Notes: generated by a model not told the origin, from the sequence alone. Counted from the stretch's first letter, positions 25,517 through 35,780 are shown. The stretch: DNA of 64,000 nucleotides from Streptomyces hyderabadensis (GCF_020404845.1 NZ_JAIOJZ010000008.1:62001-126000); one strand, 5' to 3'. Numbers and translations: made by a program.

Positions 25517-25909
25517 TCCGTCCGGATCGGTGGTGAACGTAAGGGACCAAGACGCACAGGGACAAGCGGGAGGTTCCGGCGCCGGGTGTTTTGATTGATC
25601 CTTTGCGGGAAGAGCCGGTAACCCTGCGTCGATTTCCGTCGCACCCTTTTCCTTGAATTCCCTTGAGAACCGCCTGAATTACGTGAACATGACGGGCAAC
25701 GCTCGGTCACGGATATGACGCTGCTCACGCACCCCTCACCCACCCTCCGCCATTTCAGGGCCAGTTATCACTAAGGCATCAATTCGGACAGAACGCCCTT
25801 ATCGGTTCGCATTGCCCGCTCGGAACGGCTTTCGCGCACCGGTCATGCCGTATCGTCGAGTGGCACCCGCCGGCGAGCAGCGGCGGCGGGCGGAGTGGGA
25901 GGAGTCCCC
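25517..25909. promoter_or_regulatory. Divergent region between riboswitch and phosphatase gene
   Basis: About 390 bases, less GC-rich than the genes around it. The promoter of the riboswitch-controlled peptidase (minus) and that of the phosphatase (plus) must be here. I see no clear gene, hairpin or unequivocal promoter element. Confidence 0.5.
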
Positions 25910-26707
25910 GTGACGCAGCAGGTCCCGTCGACCGAACCCGAGCTGACCGGTGTGCGCAACTTCCGGGACGTGGGCGGGCTGCCGACCGTGGACGGCAGGC
26001 GGGTCCGGCCGGGGGTGCTGTTCCGCAGCGGGCACCTCGCGCACGCCACCGGCGAGGACGCCGCGTTCCTGGCCTCGCTGGGCCTGCACACGATCTTCGA
26101 CTTCCGCAACGCGGCCGACCAGAAGCTGGAGGGCCCCGACGTCGAGCTGCCGGGCGTGCGCAATGTGAACCTGCCGCTGAGCGATCCGGCCGACGGCGCC
26201 GAGTTCTGGAAGATGGTCCGCGACGGCGACCTCGACCAGCTGCGCCAGATCCTCGCCGGCGGCAAGGCCGCCGACCGGATGATCGCCTCCTACCGCTCGA
26301 TCGTCACGGAGCGCACGGCGGAGCACTCCCGGATCCTGCACGCGCTCGCCGAGGACAGCGTCCCCGCGCTGATGCACTGCGCCGCCGGAAAGGACCGTGC
26401 GGGGCTGTCCGTCGCCGTCACCCTGCTCGCCCTGGGCGTCGAGCGCGAGGCCGTCGTCGCGGACTACCTGAAGTCGAACGCCACCCACCGCCGCTACAAG
26501 GTGCGCCGCAGCGGCTCCGCGGCCTCGGCCTACTCCCCCGAGGTCATGGAGCTGCTCAGCCCCCTGTTCGACGCGCGCGCCGAGTACCTGGCGGCGGCCT
26601 TCGAGACCATGGAGCAGACGTGGGGCGGCGTCGACGCCTACCTGGAGAAGGGCCTGCGGCTGACTCCCGGGACCCGGGAGCGGCTGCGCGAGCGGATGCT
26701 GGACTGA
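25910..26707 (+). CDS. Protein tyrosine phosphatase (IphP/LipA-like)
   Basis: A 265-residue phosphatase starting at GTG 25910, with GGAGGAG five bases upstream; an earlier GTG at 25895 would precede the ribosome binding site. The Cys-x5-Arg loop is HCAAGKDRAG (Cys157, Arg163), with a general-acid-bearing FDFRNAAD region near residue 65 and the N-terminal GVRNFRDVGGLPT typical of the family. Such enzymes can dephosphorylate phosphotyrosine, other phosphoproteins or phosphoinositides. No operon partner is apparent. Confidence 0.92.
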   Translation: MTQQVPSTEPELTGVRNFRDVGGLPTVDGRRVRPGVLFRSGHLAHATGEDAAFLASLGLHTIFDFRNAADQKLEGPDVELPGVRNVNLPLSDPADGAEFWKMVRDGDLDQLRQILAGGKAADRMIASYRSIVTERTAEHSRILHALAEDSVPALMHCAAGKDRAGLSVAVTLLALGVEREAVVADYLKSNATHRRYKVRRSGSAASAYSPEVMELLSPLFDARAEYLAAAFETMEQTWGGVDAYLEKGLRLTPGTRERLRERMLD

Positions 26708-26733
26708 GCCGGGGCGTCCGCCCGCGGCCGGTG

Positions 26734-26853
26734 CTATTTGGCGCCCACCTCGAACAGCAGGTAGAGGAAGCCGCCGAAGACGTGCCCCAGGACGATGTAG
26801 ATGAGCAGTCGCACCCACAGGGCGCGCGGGAACTTGTCCTCGATGGTGCTCAT
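26734..26853 (-). CDS. 39-residue membrane protein (DUF6126-like) coupled to XRE regulator
   Basis: A small protein beginning MSTIEDKFPRALWVRLLIYI, with one transmembrane helix (about residues 14-34) ending in a short charged tail. The ATG at 26853 overlaps the stop of the XRE-cupin gene by four bases and has GGAGAG upstream, so it is probably a real coupled gene. The order XRE-cupin regulator followed by a tiny membrane protein recurs in Streptomyces, from memory under the name DUF6126. Function unknown; it could sense or sequester a ligand for the regulator. Confidence 0.82.
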   Translation of the reverse strand: MSTIEDKFPRALWVRLLIYIVLGHVFGGFLYLLFEVGAK

Positions 26854-27464
26854 GGCGTCTCTCCAGGGGTCGGGCCGAGGCAGAGCCCGGCCGTCGGGCT
26901 CTGCAGCAGGGTGTGGACGAAGAGCAGCTCGACCCCGTCGGGGTCCTGGGCGGCGATCCGGTGCGGGGTCATGGAGTCGAAGTGGGCGCCGTCCCCCGCG
27001 GCGAGCCGGTGCTCGGTGTCCCCGAGGCGCAGGCGCAGCCGGCCCCGCAGGACGTGCAGCCACTCCTCACCGGGGTGCACCCGCACGACGTCGCCCTGGG
27101 AGCCGTACGGCACCAGGACGCGCAGGGCGTGCATGCCGCGGCCGGGCGCTCCGGCCCGGTAGTACGTCCAGCCGCCCGCGCTCGTGGGTTCCATGTCGGC
27201 GGCGCGCACGACGGCGTCCCGGTCGGCGGCCGTCTCCCCCAGCAGCTCGGCGACGGTCGTACCGTAGACGCGGGCGAGGGAGAGCAGCATCGGCAGCGAT
27301 GGCTGACGCTGCCCGGTCTCCAGGCGGGACAGGTGGGCGGGCGACAGCCCCGCGGCGCGGGCCGCGGCCTCCAGGGTGAGGGCGGCCCGCCGCCGCAGCT
27401 CGCGCAGCTGGGGTGCGACGGCGGCGACCGGCCCTTCGGCGGGGCCGGTCTCGGAGGGGCTCAT
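26850..27464 (-). CDS. XRE-family regulator with cupin domain
   Basis: A 204-residue regulator: helix-turn-helix at about residues 18-75 (QLRELRRRAALTLEAAARAAGLSPAHLSRLETGQ) and a cupin sensor domain at residues about 110-195 (VRVHPGEEWLHVLRGRLRLRLG). It belongs to the group that controls transport, polyamine or amine metabolism genes. The ATG at 27464 has GGAGG only one base upstream, so initiation may rely on other features. Two identical-arm inverted repeats directly upstream are likely binding sites for autoregulation. It is co-translated with the 39-residue membrane protein. Confidence 0.92.
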   Translation of the reverse strand: MSPSETGPAEGPVAAVAPQLRELRRRAALTLEAAARAAGLSPAHLSRLETGQRQPSLPMLLSLARVYGTTVAELLGETAADRDAVVRAADMEPTSAGGWTYYRAGAPGRGMHALRVLVPYGSQGDVVRVHPGEEWLHVLRGRLRLRLGDTEHRLAAGDGAHFDSMTPHRIAAQDPDGVELLFVHTLLQSPTAGLCLGPTPGETP

Positions 27465-27484
27465 GCCTCCATTGAGCCCGACTC

Positions 27485-27519
27485 TTGCCCGCAGGGCAAA
27501 TTCCTTGCCTCAGAGGCAA
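27485..27519. promoter_or_regulatory. Twin TTGCC-N5-GGCAA operators
   Basis: Inverted repeats TTGCC/GGCAA at 27485-27499 and 27505-27519 have identical arms and spacing and are 20 bases apart, two helical turns. They lie between the hopanoid operon end and the XRE start codon. A TTGCCC at 27500-27495 on the minus strand, 17 bases before CTCAAT, could be the promoter, so the repeats overlap its -35 region. Confidence 0.75.
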
Positions 27520-27526
27520 AACCCCC

Positions 27527-28912
27527 TCAGCGGTTCGCCACCGCCTGCTTGACCAGGGTCTTTCCGAAGTCCCACATCAGGCCACCGCCATTGTGCGCGT
27601 CCTCCATCACCTCCGTGAAGGCGTCGACGAAGCGGTCGGCGTCGGCGGTGTCGATGATCAGCGGCGGGATCAGCTTGATCACCTCCAGGTGGTCGCCGGA
27701 CACCTGGGTCAGGATCCGGTGCCGCTGCAGCAGCGGGACGACCACCATCTGGGCGAACAGTCCCTTCCGCGCGGCCTGGAGCATCGTCCAGCGGCTGCGC
27801 AGTTTCAGGGACCTGGGGCGGCCGAACTCGATGCCGATCATCAGCCCGCGGCCCCGGACGTCGGCGAGCAGTTCGTAGCGGTCCACCAGCTCCGCCAGCC
27901 GGGACTTCAGCCGCTCCCCCACCGCGGCCGCGTTCGCCACGATCTGCTCGTTCTCCATCACCGACAGCACCGCGAGCCCGGCGGCCATGGCCTGCGCGTT
28001 GGACCCGAAGCTCGCCGAGTGGACCTGCACCCGGTCCATCGAGGAGTACACCTTCTGGAAGATCCAGTCCTTGCCCAGGGTGGCTCCCACCGGCACGTAC
28101 CCGCCGGACAGCGCCTTGGCGACGCAGACCAGGTCGGGTTCCACGCCGTCCTCGTGCTGGTAGGCGTAGAACTTGCCGGTCCGGCCGAGGCCCGTCTGCA
28201 CCTCGTCGGCGATCAGCAGCGCCTTGTGCCGGTGCAGCAGCTCCTGTGCGGCGAGCAGGTAGCCGGGCGGGGCCTCGTGCACGCCCTTGCCCTGGACCGG
28301 CTCCACGATCAGGGCGGCCACGTCGCCCTTCTTCAGCTCGCGCGCCAGGGCGTCCAGGTCGCCGAGCGGGATCGCGGTGTCGGGGAGCAGCGGTGCGAAG
28401 CCCTTGCGGAAGCCGTCCTCGCCGTTGACGGACAGCGAGCCGGTGGTCAGTCCGTGGAAGGCGTGCGAGCAGTACAGGATCCGCTGCCTTCCGGTGGCGT
28501 ACCGGGCGAACTTCAGGGCGGTCTCGACGGACTCGGTGCCGCTGTTGCCGAAGAAGACGCGGTCCAGGTGCGGGCTGTAGGAGAGCAGCTTCTCGGCCAG
28601 CAGCCCGGGCAGCGGCGGGCAGTCGAAGCGGGTCAGGTCGGCGAGCGAGGCGTCGAGGACGTCGTGCAGCGCCTTGCGGACGACGGGGTGGTGACGTCCC
28701 AGGCCCATGACCGCGAACCCGGCGAGCATGTCCAGGTAGTCGTTGCCGTCCGCGTCCCAGAAGTGCGCGCCCTCGGCCCGCTCGTAGACCTTGTCGAAGC
28801 CGATGGTGTGCAGCATGCGCGGCAGCTGGTGGTTGAGGTGCTTGGCGTGCAGCTCGTACCGCTCGGCCCCGCGCTCGGCCAAGAGCGCGGCGAGGTCGAA
28901 CTCCTTGGTCAT
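27527..28912 (-). CDS. hpnO: Hopanoid aminotransferase (HpnO-type, class III)
   Basis: A 461-residue class III aminotransferase. The PLP Lys lies in VCVAKALSGGYVPVG, with LLIADEVQTGLGRTG before it and FFGNSGTESVETALKF near residue 115. In hopanoid clusters this enzyme converts the bacteriohopane side-chain aldehyde to aminobacteriohopanetriol. It is the last gene of the operon, its ATG following the dxs stop directly (TGAATG). Ornithine or acetylornithine aminotransferases are related, but the position and the N-terminal HLNHQLPRMLHTIGFDKVY segment favour HpnO. Confidence 0.9.
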   Translation of the reverse strand: MTKEFDLAALLAERGAERYELHAKHLNHQLPRMLHTIGFDKVYERAEGAHFWDADGNDYLDMLAGFAVMGLGRHHPVVRKALHDVLDASLADLTRFDCPPLPGLLAEKLLSYSPHLDRVFFGNSGTESVETALKFARYATGRQRILYCSHAFHGLTTGSLSVNGEDGFRKGFAPLLPDTAIPLGDLDALARELKKGDVAALIVEPVQGKGVHEAPPGYLLAAQELLHRHKALLIADEVQTGLGRTGKFYAYQHEDGVEPDLVCVAKALSGGYVPVGATLGKDWIFQKVYSSMDRVQVHSASFGSNAQAMAAGLAVLSVMENEQIVANAAAVGERLKSRLAELVDRYELLADVRGRGLMIGIEFGRPRSLKLRSRWTMLQAARKGLFAQMVVVPLLQRHRILTQVSGDHLEVIKLIPPLIIDTADADRFVDAFTEVMEDAHNGGGLMWDFGKTLVKQAVANR

Positions 28913-30883
28913 TCAGTTATCTCCTTGCGCTGGCATGACGATCCGTCCGTCGCCGGACACACGTCCGTCGCCGGGCTGTTCCACTGCCGGTCCGTCCGCC
29001 CGGTCCGCGGCCGGCTCGGCGAGGGCCAGGCTGGCGCTGATCCGGCCGGCGACGTCGACCGGGGTGAGGCCGATGTCCGCGAGCACCTCGGCGCGCTTGG
29101 CGTGCGCGAGGAACTGCTCGGGGATGCCGAAGCGCCGTACGGGGACGTCGACCTCGGCGTCGCCGAGCGCCAGCGCCACCGCGGAACCGACCCCGGCGGC
29201 GCGGCTGTTGTCCTCGACCACGGCCACCAGGCGGTGTCGGGCGGCGAGCGGCGCGAGGGCCGGGTCGACGGGCTTGACCCAGCGCGGGTCGACGACGGTG
29301 CAGCCGATGCCGCGGGCTTCGAGCAGCTCGGCGGCGCCGAGGCAGACCGGCGCCATCACGCCCACGGCCACGAGCAGCACCTCGGGCCGGTCCGCGGCGT
29401 GCAGGACGTCCAGGCCGCCGATCCGGTCCACGGCGGGTACGGCGGGGCCGACGGACTCCTTCGGGAAGCGCACCAGCGTCGGCGCGTCGTCCACGGCGAC
29501 GGCCTCGCGCAGCTGGGCGCGCAGCTGGTCGGCGTCGCGCGGTGCGGCGATGCGCAGCCCGGGGACGACCTGGAGGACGGACATGTCCCACATGCCGTTG
29601 TGCGAGGCCCCGTCGGCGCCGGTGACGCCGGCCCGGTCCAGCACGAAGGTGACGCCGCAGCGGTGCAGGGCCACGTCCATCAACAGCTGGTCGAAGGCGC
29701 GGTTGAGGAAGGTGGCGTAGACGGCGACGACCGGGTGCAGTCCGCCGGTGGCGAGCCCGGCGGCGGACACGGCGGCGTGCTGCTCGGCGATGCCGACGTC
29801 CCAGACCCGGTCGGGGAAGCGCGCGGCGAAGGGGGCCAGGCCGACCGGGTGCAGCATGGCCGCGGTGATCGCCACCACGTCCTCGCGCTCCTCGCCGATC
29901 CGGACGATCTCCTCGCCGAAGACGGAGGTCCAGGACGGCCCGCCGGCCGGGCTCAGCGGCTCGCAGGTGAGCGGGTCCATCACGCCCACGGTGTGGAAGT
30001 GGTCCTCCTCGTCGCGCAGGGCGGGTTCGTAGCCGCGGCCCTTCTCGGTGAGGCAGTGCACCAGCACCGGACCGTGGAAGCGCTTGGCGCGGCGCAGCGC
30101 CGACTCGACGGCGCCGATGTCGTGCCCGTCGATCGGGCCGAGGTACTTCAGCCCCAGGTCCTCGAAGAGCCCCTGCGGTGCGAAGGCGTCCTTGAAACCC
30201 TTCTTGGCGCCGTGCAGGGCCTCGTAGACGGTGTTGCCCACCACCGGTGTGCGCTGGAGCACGTCCTTGCCCCAGGCCAGGGCCCGCTCGTAGCCGTCGG
30301 TGGTGCGCAGCGTCGCCAGGTGGTTGGCAAGGCCCCCGATGGTCGGCGCGTACGAGCGTTCGTTGTCGTTGACGACGATGATCAGCGGCCGGTCCCTGGC
30401 CGCCGCGATGTTGTTCAGCGCCTCCCAGGCCATGCCGCCGGTGAGCGCGCCGTCGCCGATCACGGCGACGACATGGCTGCGCTCCCCCTGCACCTGGCGG
30501 GCCTTGGCCAGGCCGTCGGCCCAGCCCAGGACGGTGGAGGCGTGGCTGTTCTCGATGACGTCGTGCGCGGACTCCTCGCGCGAGGGGTAGCCGGACAGGC
30601 CGCCCTTGCTGCGCAGCTTGGAGAAGTCCTGACGGCCGGTCAGCAGTTTGTGCACGTAGCTCTGGTGGCCGGTGTCCCACAGGATGCGGTCGTCCGGCGA
30701 CTCGAAGACCCGGTGCAGGGCGACGGTGAGTTCCACCACGCCGAGGTTGGGTCCGAGGTGACCGCCGGTGCGGGCGACCGCGTGCACCAGGAAGTCACGT
30801 ATCTCGTCGGACAGTTCGCCGAGTTCCGCCTCGGACAGCGCCTTCAGGTCGCGTGGTCCCCGGATGTTCTCCAGAATCGTCAC
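28913..30883 (-). CDS. dxs: 1-deoxy-D-xylulose-5-phosphate synthase
   Basis: A 656-residue Dxs starting at GTG 30883. The typical [17 protein letters not shown] is near residue 40, the thiamine diphosphate motif [16 protein letters not shown] with a later VVNDNERS in the first domain, and the transketolase domain carries [17 protein letters not shown]. It condenses pyruvate and glyceraldehyde 3-phosphate, the first step of the MEP pathway. Its place in the hopanoid operon implies dedicated supply of isoprenoid units for triterpenes; a second dxs is expected elsewhere in the chromosome. Confidence 0.97.
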   Translation of the reverse strand: MTILENIRGPRDLKALSEAELGELSDEIRDFLVHAVARTGGHLGPNLGVVELTVALHRVFESPDDRILWDTGHQSYVHKLLTGRQDFSKLRSKGGLSGYPSREESAHDVIENSHASTVLGWADGLAKARQVQGERSHVVAVIGDGALTGGMAWEALNNIAAARDRPLIIVVNDNERSYAPTIGGLANHLATLRTTDGYERALAWGKDVLQRTPVVGNTVYEALHGAKKGFKDAFAPQGLFEDLGLKYLGPIDGHDIGAVESALRRAKRFHGPVLVHCLTEKGRGYEPALRDEEDHFHTVGVMDPLTCEPLSPAGGPSWTSVFGEEIVRIGEEREDVVAITAAMLHPVGLAPFAARFPDRVWDVGIAEQHAAVSAAGLATGGLHPVVAVYATFLNRAFDQLLMDVALHRCGVTFVLDRAGVTGADGASHNGMWDMSVLQVVPGLRIAAPRDADQLRAQLREAVAVDDAPTLVRFPKESVGPAVPAVDRIGGLDVLHAADRPEVLLVAVGVMAPVCLGAAELLEARGIGCTVVDPRWVKPVDPALAPLAARHRLVAVVEDNSRAAGVGSAVALALGDAEVDVPVRRFGIPEQFLAHAKRAEVLADIGLTPVDVAGRISASLALAEPAADRADGPAVEQPGDGRVSGDGRIVMPAQGDN

Positions 30884-30908
30884 GCTCGGGCCCCCTTCGG
30901 TCCGCGTT

Positions 30909-32063
30909 TCAGCTCACGGTGACGGCCGGCGCCCCCGAGGCGCCGTCCTTCTCCATCTGCTCCGCGATCCTCATCGCCTCCTCGATGAGGGTCTCCACGA
31001 TCTTCGACTCGGGGACGGTCTTGACGACCTCGCCCTTGACGAAGATCTGCCCCTTGCCGTTGCCGGAGGCGACCCCGAGGTCGGCCTCGCGGGCCTCGCC
31101 GGGGCCGTTGACGACACAGCCCATGACGGCGACGCGCAGCGGCACCTCCATGCCCTCCAGACCGGCGGTGACCTCCTCGGCCAGCTTGTACACGTCCACC
31201 TGGGCCCGGCCGCAGGACGGGCAGGAGACGATCTCCAGCCGGCGTTCCCTGAGGCCCAGCGACTGGAGGATCTGGATGCCGACCTTGATCTCCTCGACCG
31301 GCGGGGCGCTCAGCGACACCCGGATGGTGTCGCCGATGCCCTGGGAGAGCAGCGCGCCGAAGGCGACGGCCGACTTGATGGTGCCCTGGAACGCCGGGCC
31401 CGCCTCCGTCACCCCCAGGTGCAGCGGGTAGTCGCACTGGGCGGCGAGCTGCCGGTAGGCCTCGACCATCACGACCGGGTCGTTGTGCTTGACCGAGATC
31501 TTGATGTCCCTAAAGTCGTGCTCCTCGAAGAGCGACGCCTCCCACAGCGCGGACTCCGCCAGCGCCTCGGGCGTCGCCCTGCCGTACTTCTGGAGCAGGC
31601 GGCGGTCCAGCGAGCCCGCGTTCACGCCGATACGGATGGGTGTGCCGTGGTCGCGGGCCGCCTTCGCGATCTCCTTGACCTGGTCGTCGAACTTCTTGAT
31701 GTTGCCCGGGTTCACCCGGACCGCCGCGCAGCCGGCCTCGATCGCGGCGAAGACGTACTTGGGCTGGAAGTGGATGTCCGCGATCACCGGGATCTGCGAC
31801 TTCCTCGCGATCACGGGCAGCGCGTCGGCGTCGTCCTGGGTGGGGCAGGCCACGCGCACGATCTGGCAGCCGGCGGCCGTCAGTTCGGCGATCTGCTGGA
31901 GCGTCGCCCCGATGTCGGAGGTACGGGTGGTCGTCATCGACTGCACCGACACCGGGGCCCCGCCCCCGACCGCCACCGGCCCGACCTGGATCCGCCGCGA
32001 CACGCGCCGCTCAGCGATCGGCCGGACCGGTACCTCGGGGAGCCCCAAGGGGATGGCGGTCAT
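30909..32063 (-). CDS. ispG: 4-hydroxy-3-methylbut-2-enyl diphosphate synthase (flavodoxin type)
   Basis: A 384-residue IspG/GcpE. N-terminal TIM-barrel features include [15 protein letters not shown] and [16 protein letters not shown]; the C-terminal iron-sulfur domain shows the cysteines in [14 protein letters not shown] and [16 protein letters not shown]. It makes HMBPP from methylerythritol cyclodiphosphate. It starts four bases after the hpnH stop and precedes dxs by a short gap. Together with dxs it raises MEP flux when the hopanoid operon is expressed. Confidence 0.97.
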   Translation of the reverse strand: MTAIPLGLPEVPVRPIAERRVSRRIQVGPVAVGGGAPVSVQSMTTTRTSDIGATLQQIAELTAAGCQIVRVACPTQDDADALPVIARKSQIPVIADIHFQPKYVFAAIEAGCAAVRVNPGNIKKFDDQVKEIAKAARDHGTPIRIGVNAGSLDRRLLQKYGRATPEALAESALWEASLFEEHDFRDIKISVKHNDPVVMVEAYRQLAAQCDYPLHLGVTEAGPAFQGTIKSAVAFGALLSQGIGDTIRVSLSAPPVEEIKVGIQILQSLGLRERRLEIVSCPSCGRAQVDVYKLAEEVTAGLEGMEVPLRVAVMGCVVNGPGEAREADLGVASGNGKGQIFVKGEVVKTVPESKIVETLIEEAMRIAEQMEKDGASGAPAVTVS

Positions 32064-32067
32064 GACC

Positions 32068-33090
32068 TCACTCCCGGTTCGAGGAGACGGTCTCGCGCAT
32101 GGCGCGCAGGGACTCCTTGAGCGAGCCCATGGTCGCCAGGACGGCGGTGGGCTCGTAGCCGCAGTGCGCCATGCAGTTGTCGCAGCGCGGGTCCTTGCCG
32201 CGGCCGTACTTGTCCCAGTCGGTCTTCTCGATCAGCTCCCGGTACGTCGGGACGTATCCGTCGCTCATCAGGTAGCAGGGGCGCTGCCAGCCGAAGAGCG
32301 AGTAGTTCGGGATCGCCCAGGCGGTGCACGGGAAGTCGACCTTGCCCTCGAGGAAGTCGAGGAACAGCGGGGAGTGGTTGAGCCGCCAGCGGGCTCGGTT
32401 GCCGCCCGAGAAGGCTTTCCGGAACAGCTCGCGGGTCTGCTCGACGCCCAGGAAGTGCTCCTGGTCGGGCGCCTTCTCGTAGGCGTAGGCGGGCGAGATC
32501 ATCATCTCGTCGACCTTGAGGTCGTCGTTGAGGAAGTTGAGCACCTCGACGATGGTCTGCGGGGTGTCGGTGTTGAAGAAGGTCGAGTTGGTGGTCACCC
32601 GGAAGCCGCGCCGCTTGGCCTCCTTGATGGCCTCCACGGCCTCGTCGAACACGCCCTCCTTGGCCACGGACTCGTCGTGCCGCTCGCGCAGCCCGTCGAT
32701 GTGCACCGCGAAGGCGAAGTACGGCGAGGGCTTGAACTTGTCCATCTTCTTGCGCATGAGCAGCGCGTTGGTGCACAGGAAGACGTACTTCCGCTTGGCC
32801 ACCAACTGCCGCACGATCTCGTCGATCTGCGGGTGCATCAGGGGCTCGCCGCCGGCGATGGAGACCATCGGCGCGCCCGATTCGAGCACCGCCCCCACGG
32901 CCTGCGCGACCGGCATGCGCTGCTTGAGCACGCCCGCCGGGTGCTGGATCTTTCCGCACCCCTCACATTTCAGGTTGCAGGCGAAGAGCGGCTCCAGCTC
33001 CACGATGAGCGGGAACTTGTCCCGTCGGCGAATCTTCTGTTCGGCCAGGTATGTAGCGACCTTGATGGACTGGCGCAGTGGCATGGCCAT
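32068..33090 (-). CDS. hpnH: Radical SAM adenosylhopane synthase
   Basis: A 340-residue radical SAM protein. The cluster motif CNLKCEGC places Cys38, Cys42 and Cys45 in a CxxxCxxC arrangement, followed by the SAM-binding GGEPLMH. An extra Cys group (CDNCMAHCG) is near the C-terminus, a SPASM-like feature seen in HpnH. It adds a 5'-deoxyadenosyl radical to diploptene to give adenosylhopane. GGAGGTGAG lies five bases before ATG 33090. Confidence 0.95.
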   Translation of the reverse strand: MAMPLRQSIKVATYLAEQKIRRRDKFPLIVELEPLFACNLKCEGCGKIQHPAGVLKQRMPVAQAVGAVLESGAPMVSIAGGEPLMHPQIDEIVRQLVAKRKYVFLCTNALLMRKKMDKFKPSPYFAFAVHIDGLRERHDESVAKEGVFDEAVEAIKEAKRRGFRVTTNSTFFNTDTPQTIVEVLNFLNDDLKVDEMMISPAYAYEKAPDQEHFLGVEQTRELFRKAFSGGNRARWRLNHSPLFLDFLEGKVDFPCTAWAIPNYSLFGWQRPCYLMSDGYVPTYRELIEKTDWDKYGRGKDPRCDNCMAHCGYEPTAVLATMGSLKESLRAMRETVSSNRE

Positions 33091-33096
33091 CTGGGC

Positions 33097-33738
33097 TCAC
33101 CTCCGGGGGAGCAACAAAGAACGGTGCCATTCGAAAAATGCGGGAAGAACGGATCGAAGTACGCGGAAAGCAGATATTCCACCGCGCAGGGTGCCGATCC
33201 GGACGAGTTCGTGTTCTGGAGCGTCCACGACCACCCGTACGGCCGCAACCGGGCGCGGGCCCGTGCGGACGGCGCTCAGGAGCGTGGCCGCGGACTCCAT
33301 GTCCACGGCGATCGCGCCGGTCGCGAGCAGGTCGGCGCGTTCGGGACCGCGGACGACGTGGTCCGAGCCGGTCAGCGGCCCGGTGTGGACGGTTCGCCCG
33401 GGGACGGCTCGCGCGAGTTCCTTGACGAGCCGGTCGGTCGCGACGCAGGGGACGGTGGAGCGGGGGTCCCGGGTCTCCTCGGCGACGACCAGGTCGCCGG
33501 GGTGCATGCCGGGGGCGAGTCCCGCGCAGAAGCCGGTGGCGAGCACGGCGGCGGACGCCAGCGCCGGGTCGGCGAGGACCCGGGCGACCGAGCGTTCGGC
33601 CGCCTTCGGGCCCATGCCGGTGCGCAGGACGGTGACCGGCCCGCCCGCGCCGGCGCGGTCGCCGGTGCGCAGGGCGAGGTGCTCGATGCCGAGCGCGCAG
33701 GCGATCAGCAGCGGGGACGGGCCGGTCTGCGGGGTCAT
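33097..33738 (-). CDS. hpnG: Adenosylhopane nucleoside phosphorylase-like protein
   Basis: A 213-residue nucleoside phosphorylase-fold protein: LATGFCAGLAPGMHPGDLVVAEE and AIAVDMESAATL, the latter with the base-binding Asp-Met-Glu typical of purine/methylthioadenosine nucleosidases. In hopanoid clusters HpnG releases adenine from adenosylhopane to give ribosylhopane. The ATG at 33738 overlaps the shc stop by one base (TGATG). The C-terminus is basic and might contact membrane. Confidence 0.9.
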   Translation of the reverse strand: MTPQTGPSPLLIACALGIEHLALRTGDRAGAGGPVTVLRTGMGPKAAERSVARVLADPALASAAVLATGFCAGLAPGMHPGDLVVAEETRDPRSTVPCVATDRLVKELARAVPGRTVHTGPLTGSDHVVRGPERADLLATGAIAVDMESAATLLSAVRTGPRPVAAVRVVVDAPEHELVRIGTLRGGISAFRVLRSVLPAFFEWHRSLLLPRR

Positions 33739-35780
33739 CAGCTGCCCTTCACCTCGGCCGCGACGGACTCGGCCGGGGCCTTCGCCGCGCGGGGCTTCTT
33801 GGCGAAGGGCTCACCGTGGACGTACCGGCCCAGCGCGGTGAGCGGGAAGACCTGGCGGTAGAGGTGGTAGTTGATGGAGAAGTCCCACGGGAAGCCGGTA
33901 CCGGTGAAGTAGGGCTCGTCCCAGGAGCCGTCCTCGCGCTGGGTGGCCGCGAGCCATGCGATGCCGCGCTCCACGGCCTTGGAGTCCCGCTCCCCCGCCG
34001 CCAGCAGGGCCATCAGCGCCCAGCCGGTCTGCGAGGCGGTCGAGGCGCCCCGGCCGCTCCACTCCCGGACGTAGCGGTAGGAGCGCAGGTCCTCGCCCCA
34101 GCCGCCGTCCTCGTTCTGTACGGACTCCAGCCAGCGCACCGCGCGGCGGATGGCCGGGTGCGAGGTGGGCAGTCCGGCGGCGGTCAGGGCGGGGATCACG
34201 GACCCGGTGCCGTAGACGTAGTTGACGCCCCAGCGGCCGAACCACGAGCCGTCCGCCTCCTGCGCGTCCAGGAGCCACTGGACGCCGCGGCGGGTGCGCG
34301 GGTCGTGGGCGAGGCCCTCGACGGCGAGCATCTCTACCACGTGCGCGGTGACGTCCGCCGAGGGCGGGTCGATCACCTCGCCGAAGTCGCAGAACGGCAG
34401 CCGGTTGGGGAAGGGGCTGGTGTTGTCGACGTCGAAGGCGCCCCAGGCGCCGTTCTTGGACTGCATGCCGAGGTTCCAGCGCACCCCGCGGCCGATCGCC
34501 TTCTCCACCCGTTCCGGGTCGTGGTGCTTGACCCGGCGCAGGGCGAGCACCACCTCGGCGGTGTCGTCGATGTCGGGGTAGTTGTCGTTGTGGAACTCGA
34601 ACGCCCAGCCGCCGGGCGGGAGTCCGGGGCGCTTCACCGACCAGTCGCCGGGGCGCACGATCTGTTCGCCGAGCATCCAGTCCGAGGCCTTCACCAGCTG
34701 CGGGTGGTCCTCGGGGACGCCCGCGTCGGCCAGCGCGATGGTGGCCAGGCAGGTGTCCCACACCGGGGACTGGCAGGCCTCGATCATCCGGGCGCCGTCC
34801 TCGCGCCACACGGCGAAACGGTCCAGCGACTCCAGGCCCGCGCGCATCACGGGGTGTTCGAGGTCGTAGCCGAGCAGGTAGAGCGCGATGACCGAGTAGA
34901 CGGCGGGGGGCTGGATGCCGCCCCAGCAGCCGTCGTTCTCCTGCCGCTCGATGATCCAGCGGGCGGCGCTGTTCATCGCGGCCCGGCGCAGCCGGCGCGG
35001 GGCGATCTTGCGGTAGGCGTGCAGGGCCTTGTCGATGCGCTGGAAGGCGCCGTCCCAGCTGGCCGCCGGTGCCATCGGACGCTGCGGGTTGGGCCGGGCC
35101 GGGTCGGTGTGCAGTTCGTCCAGCGCGAAGGGCGCGGGGCGCACCGGCCGCTTCGCGGAGACGATGGTGAGCGGCACGATGGTCTGCCGGGCCCAGCACC
35201 CGAAGTCGTAGATGTTGAGCGGGACCCAGGTCGGGAAGTAGATCAGCTCCGGCGGGAGTTCGGGCAGGTCGTCCCATTTCCACCAGCCGAACAGGGCCAG
35301 CCAGATCCGGGTGAAGACACGCGACGCGGCGATGCCGCCGCGGGAGCGGATCCACTCCGAGGCACGCGCCATGTGGGGCGCGTCGGGTGAGTCGCCGGCC
35401 AGGCGGAGGGCGACGTAGGCCTCGATGGTGGTGGACAGTTCGCCCGGGCCGCCGTAGAAGGTGGCCCAGGTGCCGTCCTCGCGCTGCTCGCCGCGGATGA
35501 ACAGGGCGGCGGCGCGGGTGGTCGCCTCGTCCTGGATGCCCAGGAACTGACGCAGGAGCAGGTCCTCGGCGTCCATCGTGACGTTCGTCTCGAGGTCGCC
35601 CTTCCACCAGCCCTGGGCGTCCTGCTTGGAGAGCAGGAAGTCGGTGGCGCGCCGGGTGGCGCGTGCGGCGGCTTCTGGTACCCCGGCCGCCGCGGCGGGG
35701 ATGGTGATGTCGGTGTCACTGGCCGAGGCAGCCAGGGGCCTCAGGGAGGCCCCGGTGCTTCCGTCGGTCGTCGCTGTCAT
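33738..35780 (-). CDS. shc: Squalene-hopene cyclase
   Basis: A 680-residue cyclase from ATG 35780, which has GAAGGGG upstream; the frame extends 25 residues further without a comparable site. The protonating motif DIDDTAE is at about residues 403-409, and QW repeats (for example QREDGSWDEPY, QNEDGGWGED and QDAQGWWKG) recur through the two alpha-barrel domains. It converts squalene to hopene/hopanol at the inner face of the membrane. A 114-base gap with a hairpin separates it from the prenyl synthase gene upstream. Confidence 0.98.
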   Translation of the reverse strand: MTATTDGSTGASLRPLAASASDTDITIPAAAAGVPEAAARATRRATDFLLSKQDAQGWWKGDLETNVTMDAEDLLLRQFLGIQDEATTRAAALFIRGEQREDGTWATFYGGPGELSTTIEAYVALRLAGDSPDAPHMARASEWIRSRGGIAASRVFTRIWLALFGWWKWDDLPELPPELIYFPTWVPLNIYDFGCWARQTIVPLTIVSAKRPVRPAPFALDELHTDPARPNPQRPMAPAASWDGAFQRIDKALHAYRKIAPRRLRRAAMNSAARWIIERQENDGCWGGIQPPAVYSVIALYLLGYDLEHPVMRAGLESLDRFAVWREDGARMIEACQSPVWDTCLATIALADAGVPEDHPQLVKASDWMLGEQIVRPGDWSVKRPGLPPGGWAFEFHNDNYPDIDDTAEVVLALRRVKHHDPERVEKAIGRGVRWNLGMQSKNGAWGAFDVDNTSPFPNRLPFCDFGEVIDPPSADVTAHVVEMLAVEGLAHDPRTRRGVQWLLDAQEADGSWFGRWGVNYVYGTGSVIPALTAAGLPTSHPAIRRAVRWLESVQNEDGGWGEDLRSYRYVREWSGRGASTASQTGWALMALLAAGERDSKAVERGIAWLAATQREDGSWDEPYFTGTGFPWDFSINYHLYRQVFPLTALGRYVHGEPFAKKPRAAKAPAESVAAEVKGS

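Noticed and set aside
27485..27519. Twin inverted repeats read as a terminator of the hopanoid operon
   Set aside because: Five-base arms with five-base loops are weak hairpins; identical arms and two-turn spacing fit operators much better.
27485..30922. 1145-codon open frame antisense to hpnO and dxs
   Set aside because: Repetitive Val/Gln/Gly/Asp-rich translation without domain features; the opposite strand carries Dxs and a class III aminotransferase with all catalytic motifs.
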